A stretch of 12,865 bases of DNA from CAYFUR01 sp964346275 (GTDB taxonomy: Bacteria > Sumerlaeota > Sumerlaeia > SLMS01), in assembly GCA_964346275.1 (NCBI GenBank), contig CAYFUR010000113.1:1-12865 (forward strand), read 5' to 3'. The position numbers and the translations under genes are program-made. Under the pieces are notes generated by a model that was given only the letters and a program-made list of their open reading frames with translations, was not told the DNA's origin and did no database searches. Below are positions 8,171 through 12,865 of the stretch, in pieces (within the stretch, counting starts at the first letter, position 1; each line of letters starts with the position of its first letter).

Positions 8171-8830
8171 ATGTTTACCGGACTCATCGAAGAAATCGGC
8201 ACCCTGAAATCCGTCAGCCCAATGGGATCGGATATCCGCCTGGCCATCACCTGCGAAGAAATTCTGGGTGGAATCTCCCCCGGCTCCTCGATATCCGTGG
8301 ACGGATGCTGCCTGACTGTCGAAACCGTGGATTCGTCGGGCTTCACGGCCTACGCATCTCCGGAGACGATGAAGAAAACATCGCTGGGCGAGCGCCAGCC
8401 CGGCAACGGGCTGAACCTCGAGCGCGCCATGACACTCGGCGGCCGCTTGGGGGGACACCTCGTCGCGGGACACGTCGATGCGACCGGGGAGTTCCTCTCC
8501 GCCCGCCAGGTGGATAACGCCTGGGAGCTGCGCGTGCGCGCTCCCCGCGAGATCATCGAACAAACGATTCCGAAAGGCTCGATCGCCATTGATGGAATCA
8601 GCCTCACCGTTGTGGATCTGACGGAGGAGGAAATTTCTTCCTGGATCATTCCCGAAACGTGGAATCGCACATCGCTGGCGCGGAAACGACCGGGCCAGCG
8701 CGTGAACCTGGAAAGCGACATGATCGGGAAATACGTGTTTCGTTTTCTCCAGGTGCGCGAGGAGGATCCCCGCGAGCGGGATGATCGGCTTCGGTCGCTT
8801 CTCGAGCAGGGCGGCTGGGGATCGCGATAG
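8171..8830 (+). CDS. ribE: Riboflavin synthase, alpha chain
   Basis: It dismutates two 6,7-dimethyl-8-ribityllumazines to riboflavin and the pyrimidinedione, the last step of riboflavin synthesis. The protein has 219 residues and two lumazine-binding repeats. Repeat one starts MFTGLIEEIG and includes SVDGCCLTV (42-50, Cys47) and ends at GRLGGHLVAGHVD (91-103, His101). Repeat two includes AIDGISLTVV (139-148, Ser144) and ends with VNLESDMIGKYV (178-189, Asp183). These residues match the family's Cys48, His102, Ser146 and Asp185 catalytic set. ATG at 8171 is chosen because MFTG is the nearly universal N-terminus, with AAAGGAAA at 8158-8165 upstream. An in-frame ATG at 8123 would add 16 non-homologous residues. 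It stands alone, with no other rib genes in the window, and diverges from GPP34. The final 20 or so residues are charged and non-conserved. Confidence 0.97.
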   Translation: MFTGLIEEIGTLKSVSPMGSDIRLAITCEEILGGISPGSSISVDGCCLTVETVDSSGFTAYASPETMKKTSLGERQPGNGLNLERAMTLGGRLGGHLVAGHVDATGEFLSARQVDNAWELRVRAPREIIEQTIPKGSIAIDGISLTVVDLTEEEISSWIIPETWNRTSLARKRPGQRVNLESDMIGKYVFRFLQVREEDPRERDDRLRSLLEQGGWGSR

Positions 8831-8947
8831 ATTTCAAAGGCGCCCGAGGCATCTTCCGTCTTGCCCGCCGGACACCCTTTGCCCCTTTCTGGGAACCTTG
8901 GCTGAGAACGATTGCCTGAACCCTATATTCCTTTCTGACGGATCATT

Positions 8948-9691
8948 ATGACAAAAGATAAAGCCGCAATCATCGTGGGGGCGTCTTCGGGCATGGGCAA
9001 GGCCCTGGCCCTTCGACTGGCCCGCGCGGGCTATCGCCTGGGGCTGGTGGCCCGGCGAGAGGACGAGTTGAACGCCCTGGCGGAACGCATGAACAAACGC
9101 TCCCCCGGCCGCGTCCACGTCTATCCCCACGATGTGACCAACTATGGCGAGATCCCCGCTCTCTTTCAGCAAATCACCCACGACATCGGCGGCATGGAGA
9201 TCTTCTTTTATTCGGCGGGCGTCATGCCGCCGGTGGCCAGCGATGAATACAATTTCGAGAAGGACAGGAAAGTTTACGAAGTCAATGTGCTCGGCGCCAT
9301 TGCCTGGCTGAACCAGGCAGCCATTCGTTGCGAGCGCCAGCAGACCGGCACCATCGCGGCCCTCAGCTCGGTCGCGGGGGATCGCGGCCGCAAGGGCCAG
9401 CCCGTCTATGGGTCGAGCAAGGCCGCGTTGAACACCTATCTCGAAGGCCTGCGCAACCGCCTGGGCCACCGGGGCGTTTCCGTCGTCACCATTAAGGCCG
9501 GTCCTGTCCGCACGCCCATGACCGAGGGGCTGAAGATGCCCTTTATGATCGATGCTGACGACGCGGCGAATCGTATCCACCGTGCGCTCCAGCGCCGCAA
9601 CGCGGTCGCCTATGTTCCGAAAATCTGGTGGCCAATCATGTTGGCCATCCGTAGTATTCCATCACTTCTGTTTCGCGGGAAAGATCTATGA
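8948..9691 (+). CDS. Short-chain dehydrogenase/reductase, DprE2-like
   Basis: A 247-residue classical SDR. It has the nucleotide-binding GASSGMG (11-17), a YSAG motif (88-91) in place of NNAG, catalytic Ser141 in ALSSVAG, Tyr154 and Lys158 in YGSSK, and GPVRTPM (185-191). The C-terminal half resembles mycobacterial DprE2, the NADH-dependent reductase of the decaprenylphosphoryl-ribose epimerase: SSVAGDRGRKGQPVYGSSKA matches its [20 protein letters not shown], and the end (MLAIRSIPSLLFR) matches its MMVLRHIPRSIFR. That hydrophobic, basic C-terminus may attach to the membrane. The stop codon overlaps the next start (ATGA, 9688-9691), so the two proteins are probably translationally coupled. Only a weak GGA precedes the ATG. 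The DprE2-like role is inferred from sequence plus partner; the substrate is not proven, and another SDR reaction is possible. Confidence 0.88.
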   Translation: MTKDKAAIIVGASSGMGKALALRLARAGYRLGLVARREDELNALAERMNKRSPGRVHVYPHDVTNYGEIPALFQQITHDIGGMEIFFYSAGVMPPVASDEYNFEKDRKVYEVNVLGAIAWLNQAAIRCERQQTGTIAALSSVAGDRGRKGQPVYGSSKAALNTYLEGLRNRLGHRGVSVVTIKAGPVRTPMTEGLKMPFMIDADDAANRIHRALQRRNAVAYVPKIWWPIMLAIRSIPSLLFRGKDL

Positions 9692-11259
9692 GCCGCCCCC
9701 ACCCAAAGCCCGTCCGCATAAAGAAGAAATCGCGCCGCAAGAGCGCGGGCAAGCCCTCGCCTCCTCGGCCCGACGTGCTCCTGCCCGCCGATCACCTGGA
9801 ATGGGTGGAATCCTGGGGCATGGCCCAGCGCACCATGGCCCACGTGTTCCGTCCGTCGACCGTTGAGGGCATCAAGGAAGTCTTCGATCTCGCGCGGAAA
9901 TCGGGCCGCACCATCGCCTTTCGCGGCGGCGGTTGCAGCTACGGCGATCCGTTCCAGAACGAAGAAGAGATCGTACTCGATCTCTCGCGCATGCGGCGCA
10001 TCCTCGAATGGGACCCTCAAACGGGGCTGATCACCGTCGAGGCGGGCATTACCATCGCCAACCTTTGGCAATTCGTCCTGGGGGATGGCTGGTGGCCGCC
10101 GATTGTTTCCGGCACGATGTTTACCACCATGGGCGGTTGCTGCGCCATGAACATCCATGGCAAGAACGCCTATAAGAAAGGCCCCTTCGGCAACTACGTT
10201 CAGGAGTTTGAAATCCTCCTGCCCACCGGCGAAACACGCCAAGTCAGCCGCGAGTCCGACCCCGAGCTGTTTCGCGGCGCCATCAGCGGCATGGGAATGC
10301 TTGGCGCCATTACAAAGATCACCCTTCAGATGAAGAAGATCCACAGCGGCGTTCTCGAGGTTTCTCCCCAGCGCGTGCATAACTTTTACGAAATGATCGA
10401 CTCCTTCGAAGAAAACGCCGGCCGCATGGATTACATGGTGGGCTGGGCCGATTGCTTCCCGAGCCGCCGCGACCGTATCGGCCGGGGAGAAATGCATTTC
10501 GCCCGCCAGCTCGACCCCGGCGAGGATCCCATGCCCGCCCAGACTCTCCGCCTCGAGAAACAGGAACTCCCGGAATCGATCATGGGCCTTCTCCCGAAGG
10601 CAATCCTCTGGAAGTTGATGAAACCCTTCGTCAACGATCCAGGCATGTGGATGATCAACACAGCCAAGTATCTCGCCCAGTTCAAACCGGGGGCAGGCAA
10701 GCCCTATCAGCAAAGCCACAGCGCCTTTCACTTCCTGCTGGATTACGTCCCCAACTGGAAGAACAGCTATCGCCCCAACGGCCTGATCCAATACCAGTCC
10801 TTTATCCCCAAGGAAAACGCGGCACGGGTCTTCACCGAGCAGGTACGCCTGGCCCAACGCTCTGGCATTCGCCCCTATCTCGGCGTCACCAAGAAGCATA
10901 TTCCTGACGACTATCTCATCACCCACAGCGTGGATGGGTTCTCCCTGGCCCTGGATTTTCCGGTCACGCGGCGGAATCGCGAGCGCCTTTGGGATCTTTG
11001 CCACGAAATGGACGAGTTGGTTCTCGGCGCGGGTGGGCGCTTTTACTTTGCTAAAGACCTGACCATGCGCTCGGGCACGATCGAGCGATACCTGCCTGCC
11101 GAAAACCTTCAGAAGTTCCACGAGTTAAAACAGCATTGCGACCCGGAAGGCCTGCTCTCCAGCAATCTCTATCGGCGCGTGTTTGGCTTATCCCGCACGA
11201 AAGAGTCTGTAAACAAAGGCTCTGGAAGCAAGGATTCGCAGTTTGTTCAAACAGCTTAA
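9688..11259 (+). CDS. FAD-linked oxidase, DprE1-like (polyprenylphosphoryl-ribose 2-oxidase type)
   Basis: A 523-residue protein of the FAD-binding type 4 / ALO superfamily. In M. tuberculosis DprE1 oxidises the 2'-hydroxyl of decaprenylphosphoryl-ribose and DprE2 reduces the ketone to give arabinose. DprE1 hallmarks seen here are RGGGCSYGD (79-87, Tyr85 matching Tyr60), MNIHGKN (154-160, His157 matching His132), GPFGNYV (165-171), GLIQYQSFIP (365-374), LALDFPV (420-426), and FYFAKDL (452-458, Lys456 matching catalytic Lys418). The benzothiazinone-reactive Cys387 position is Ala421. The protein is about 60 residues longer than the mycobacterial enzyme (461). The extra length is a lysine/arginine-rich N-terminus (1-28) and an unconserved tail after about 500. 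The start ATG overlaps the SDR stop by 4 bases, with GGGA at 9677-9680. Superfamily is secure; the exact substrate is inferred. Confidence 0.88.
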   Translation: MSRPHPKPVRIKKKSRRKSAGKPSPPRPDVLLPADHLEWVESWGMAQRTMAHVFRPSTVEGIKEVFDLARKSGRTIAFRGGGCSYGDPFQNEEEIVLDLSRMRRILEWDPQTGLITVEAGITIANLWQFVLGDGWWPPIVSGTMFTTMGGCCAMNIHGKNAYKKGPFGNYVQEFEILLPTGETRQVSRESDPELFRGAISGMGMLGAITKITLQMKKIHSGVLEVSPQRVHNFYEMIDSFEENAGRMDYMVGWADCFPSRRDRIGRGEMHFARQLDPGEDPMPAQTLRLEKQELPESIMGLLPKAILWKLMKPFVNDPGMWMINTAKYLAQFKPGAGKPYQQSHSAFHFLLDYVPNWKNSYRPNGLIQYQSFIPKENAARVFTEQVRLAQRSGIRPYLGVTKKHIPDDYLITHSVDGFSLALDFPVTRRNRERLWDLCHEMDELVLGAGGRFYFAKDLTMRSGTIERYLPAENLQKFHELKQHCDPEGLLSSNLYRRVFGLSRTKESVNKGSGSKDSQFVQTA

Positions 11260-11270
11260 GCATAACGGGA

Positions 11271-11299
11271 TTGCCTTTCACCATGCCAGGGGGTAGGCT
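11271..11299 (+). promoter_or_regulatory. Possible sigma70-type promoter for the DtxR-family regulator
   Basis: TTGCCT (11271-11276) and TAGGCT (11294-11299) are separated by 17 bases, in the 76-base gap between the oxidase stop and the regulator's ATG. Initiation about 7 bases downstream would leave almost no leader for the in-frame GTG at 11312, which favours the ATG at 11336. The -10 match is imperfect. Confidence 0.3.
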
Positions 11300-11335
11300 T
11301 GTGCTGAAATCGTGAATTTGACCGGGCGGTTGATC

Positions 11336-11869
11336 ATGAAAGAATGGAAAGAATTCGAAAACAACGAAATCACTCACAGCATGGCCCATTATCTCATGGC
11401 CATCCACGAGTTGCATAAGCGCCAGGGATACGCCCGCGTGACCGACGTGGCGCGGGAGTTGGAAATCACCGCTGGCAGCGCCTCGGTCAGCATCAAGACC
11501 CTGAAGAACCGTGACTGGGTCGAGGAAGACCACAATCGTTTCCTCAAACTTACCCGCGAAGGGGAACGCCTGGCCCACGAAATCGAGGTCAACAACAAGC
11601 TCCTGGTGCAGTTTTTCACGGAAGTCCTGGGGCTGGGCGAATCCCAGGCGAGCGTCGACGCCTGCAAAGTTGAACACCTTGTCAGCTCCGCAACGCGCCG
11701 CCAGCTCATGGCCTTCATGCACTTTATCCATCAGGAAGAAAAGCCGGTGGTTGAATTCCTGAAAGCGTGGAAGGGACACATGGAATTCCACTGTCCCGGC
11801 CCGGAAGATTGCGAGATGTGCGCGGACGACGAAGACTGCATTATCAGCGAGGAAGAGAACTCGATCTGA
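11336..11869 (+). CDS. DtxR/MntR-family metal-dependent transcriptional regulator with Cys-rich tail
   Basis: A 177-residue regulator, counted from ATG 11336. The N-terminal winged helix (12-75) contains GYARVTDVARELEI, very close to MntR's GYARVSDIAEALAV, then a recognition helix (about 48-60). The metal-binding and dimerisation domain follows, with the family's C-x2-E-H motif (Cys110, Glu113, His114). Ligand positions differ from the models: DtxR Met10/MntR Asp8 is His18; DtxR His79/MntR His77 is Asn87; and DtxR Glu83 is Val91. There is no SH3-like domain, as in MntR. Instead an acidic tail carries four cysteines (153, 159, 162, 168; C-x5-C-x2-C-x5-C). Such proteins repress metal uptake genes when metal-loaded, but none is adjacent. 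An in-frame GTG at 11312 would add 8 residues. A terminator follows at 11900-11930. Family sure, metal unknown. Confidence 0.9.
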   Translation: MKEWKEFENNEITHSMAHYLMAIHELHKRQGYARVTDVARELEITAGSASVSIKTLKNRDWVEEDHNRFLKLTREGERLAHEIEVNNKLLVQFFTEVLGLGESQASVDACKVEHLVSSATRRQLMAFMHFIHQEEKPVVEFLKAWKGHMEFHCPGPEDCEMCADDEDCIISEEENSI

Positions 11870-11899
11870 CCCTTCCCGGTGAACGCGCGTGAAGAATTT

Positions 11900-11930
11900 A
11901 CGCCCCAGCCGCGGCCAGCGGGGGCGTTTT
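11900..11930 (+). terminator. Intrinsic terminator after the DtxR-family gene
   Basis: ACGCCCC (11900-11906) pairs with GGGGCGT (11921-11927). The 14-base loop contains its own self-complementary GCCGCGGC. TTTT directly follows the stem, and another TTT comes soon after. It lies 31 bases after the regulator's stop and separates that gene from yceI. Confidence 0.65.
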
Positions 11931-11948
11931 CCGTTTCTGGTCCTCCGA

Positions 11949-11980
11949 TTGCTCCGCAACTTTTTCTCACATTGTAAATT
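11949..11980 (+). promoter_or_regulatory. Likely promoter of the YceI gene in an AT-rich island
   Basis: TTGCTC (11949-11954) is followed after 18 bases by TGTAAA (11973-11978), with TAAATT overlapping at 11975-11980. The stretch from 11960 to 11996 is markedly AT-rich for this window and lies directly between the upstream terminator and the yceI ribosome binding site. Exact boxes are uncertain. Confidence 0.4.
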
Positions 11981-12011
11981 AAGTTCAAACTTTCCTTCTG
12001 GAGGACCTGAA

Positions 12012-12668
12012 ATGACAGAAAGCCTGTTTTCCCGCCGACAAATTGTCTCGCCTGCCTCGCTTCTCTGGTGCGCGCTGGCAGCCCTGTCTCTTATGCTGGC
12101 CGCTCCCGCCGCCGCACAGGAAACCCGCCCCGCCACCGGCCCAGCCAGCGAAAAAGCCGCGACGAAGCTCAGTGTCGACCCCGCCCATTCGTCCGTCACC
12201 TTCAAAATCAAGCACAAGGGCGTGGCCTGGGTGTATGGGCGGTTCAACGACCTGCAAGGCCAGATTCACTGGGACGAGGATTATCCCGAGCGCATTCATT
12301 TCGATGTTCATGTGAAAACGGAAAACGTGGATACCGGGGTGGAGCGCCGTGATGATCACCTGCGCTCTGCGGATTTCTTCGATGCCTCGGAAAATCCGAC
12401 GATTCGTTTCGTCAGCAAGAAGGTGAAAAGCGTTGGAGATAACAAGTATGAGATGACCGGCGAGTTGAGCCTCCACGGCGAAACCCACTCGATCACCGTG
12501 CCTTTTGAAAAGACCGGTGAAGCGAAGAGCGAAGAAGAACATCGTCTTGGCGGTCACGCCGAGTTCACCGTGGATCGCACGGATTTCGGCATGGACAAGA
12601 TGGTGGGCCCCGTGGGCGCGAAAGCGCACATGGCAATCAGCATCGAGGCCACGGCCGAATCCTCCTGA
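12012..12668 (+). CDS. YceI family periplasmic protein (polyisoprenoid-binding type)
   Basis: A 218-residue exported protein. The signal peptide has RR at 8-9, a hydrophobic core (15-34) and an AAA|Q cleavage site after residue 35. A proline/alanine-rich linker follows, then one YceI lipocalin-like barrel (52-215). Family motifs are VDPAHSSVTFKIKHKG (55-70), YGRFNDLQG (75-83), RRDDHLRSADFFDASENP (112-129), GELSLHGETHSI (150-161) and TVDRTDFGM (186-194). A Thermus homologue was crystallised with a bound polyisoprenoid; E. coli YceI is induced by base and osmotic stress. The function of this copy is not proven. ATG 12012 is chosen because GGAGG (12000-12004) lies 7 bases upstream and the signal peptide starts there. 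It has its own promoter-like region and a strong terminator, so it is probably monocistronic. Confidence 0.93.
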   Translation: MTESLFSRRQIVSPASLLWCALAALSLMLAAPAAAQETRPATGPASEKAATKLSVDPAHSSVTFKIKHKGVAWVYGRFNDLQGQIHWDEDYPERIHFDVHVKTENVDTGVERRDDHLRSADFFDASENPTIRFVSKKVKSVGDNKYEMTGELSLHGETHSITVPFEKTGEAKSEEEHRLGGHAEFTVDRTDFGMDKMVGPVGAKAHMAISIEATAESS

Positions 12669-12692
12669 GCCCCTGAAAATCGCAAAAAAAGC

Positions 12693-12732
12693 GGCCCCGC
12701 ATGGAGAGCATCCAGCGGGGCCTCTTTTTTTC
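12693..12732 (+). terminator. Strong intrinsic terminator after yceI, probably bidirectional
   Basis: GGCCCCGC (12693-12700) pairs with GCGGGGCC (12715-12722). The stem is extended inward, past a bulged A, by TGGA/TCCA around a 5-base loop. A run of eight T follows at 12725-12732. Seven A at 12684-12690 precede the stem, so the reverse strand also reads as a hairpin followed by a T-run. It begins 24 bases after the yceI stop. Confidence 0.92.
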
Positions 12733-12749
12733 ATGGGGCGTTCAGATTT

Positions 12750-12865
12750 TACTGATAGAGATTCCAGGCCTCGATCGGGGAATCAGGAGAGTCTGCCAAG
12801 ATCAGGAGGGTAAAAAGAGAGTCCGCCCAGCCGGGACACTGGGCGGACACTGCAGGGAAGGGGAC
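12750..12865 (-). CDS. Possible C-terminal end of a minus-strand gene (low confidence)
   Basis: On the minus strand one frame is open from the right edge to a TAA at 12752-12750, about 37 codons, ending ...SPIEAWNLYQ. It would end just before the A-run side of the bidirectional terminator, as a convergent gene should. I do not recognise the product. Against it, the same stretch contains a hairpin and T-run that look like a terminator (12811-12848). All three minus frames are open to the edge, so openness alone means little. Confidence 0.2.
12811..12848 (-). terminator. Possible intrinsic terminator of a minus-strand gene to the right
   Basis: GTCCGCCCAG (12821-12830) and CTGGGCGGAC (12839-12848) form a perfect 10-base stem with an 8-base loop. 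Read on the minus strand, the stem is followed by TCTCTTTTTA (12820-12811), a fair U-tract. The plus strand has no T-run after it. This suggests that a minus-strand gene ends just beyond the right edge. The remaining spacer (12733-12810) holds only a pair of ATCAGGAG words (12782-12789, 12801-12808). Confidence 0.5.

Noticed and set aside
8898..8929. TTGGCT and TATATT as a promoter for the SDR-oxidase pair
   Set aside because: TATATT (8924-8929) is attractive, but the spacer is 20 bases, too long for a standard promoter, and no better -35 was found. The rest of 8831-8947 shows no terminator or RNA element.
9610..11121. 503-codon minus-strand open frame opposite the oxidase
   Set aside because: An antisense shadow. 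The plus strand carries the full set of oxidase motifs, and this translation resembles nothing.
11312..11335. GTG start adding 8 residues to the DtxR-family regulator
   Set aside because: The likely promoter -10 ends at 11299, leaving almost no leader, and the family homology begins after the ATG at 11336. Not fully excluded.
11051..12247. 398-codon minus-strand open frame across the oxidase end, the regulator and yceI
   Set aside because: It spans three real plus-strand genes, a promoter and a terminator, so it is not a plausible gene.
12782..12808. Two copies of ATCAGGAG as a repeat element or operator
   Set aside because: Only two 8-base copies with no further periodicity; chance is likely.

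Overview
The window is a GC-rich bacterial chromosome segment of densely packed, mostly housekeeping genes. The organism looks Gram-negative-like: it has a very large exported C25 (gingipain-type) cysteine peptidase, a YceI periplasmic lipocalin-like protein and good Shine-Dalgarno sites. C25 proteins of this size with C-terminal beta domains are common in Bacteroidota and in deep-branching uncultivated phyla such as Hydrogenedentota or Sumerlaeota. No marker here fixes the phylum, so that placement is an inference. I see no mobile element, tRNA, rRNA or CRISPR array.

Layout. Positions 1-3587 (minus strand) hold one continuous reading frame for the C25 peptidase, whose C-terminus runs off the left edge. 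Divergent from it, on the plus strand, are a type II 3-dehydroquinate dehydratase (aroQ, 3745-4221) and the excinuclease subunit uvrA (4315-7269). The peptidase and aroQ both appear to start with TTG behind a good ribosome binding site. Convergent with uvrA is a GPP34 (GOLPH3/Vps74-like) protein (7372-8055, minus), which is divergent from riboflavin synthase (8171-8830, plus). A tightly coupled pair follows: a short-chain dehydrogenase (8948-9691) and an FAD-linked oxidase (9688-11259), overlapping by 4 bases. Together they resemble DprE2 and DprE1, the two halves of the mycobacterial decaprenylphosphoryl-ribose 2'-epimerase. Next come a DtxR/MntR-type metal regulator with a cysteine-rich tail (11336-11869), a terminator, a secreted YceI protein (12012-12668) and a strong bidirectional-looking terminator. 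The right edge holds a second hairpin, which looks like a minus-strand terminator.

How the genes relate. Most are independent functions: shikimate pathway, nucleotide excision repair and flavin synthesis. The least ordinary part is 8948-12668. It has a putative polyprenyl-sugar epimerase pair, a metal-sensing repressor with altered ligand positions, and a YceI protein of a family known to bind polyisoprenoids. A polyprenyl-linked envelope theme is possible but is inference only. I do not see a clearly new defence or mobile system in this window.
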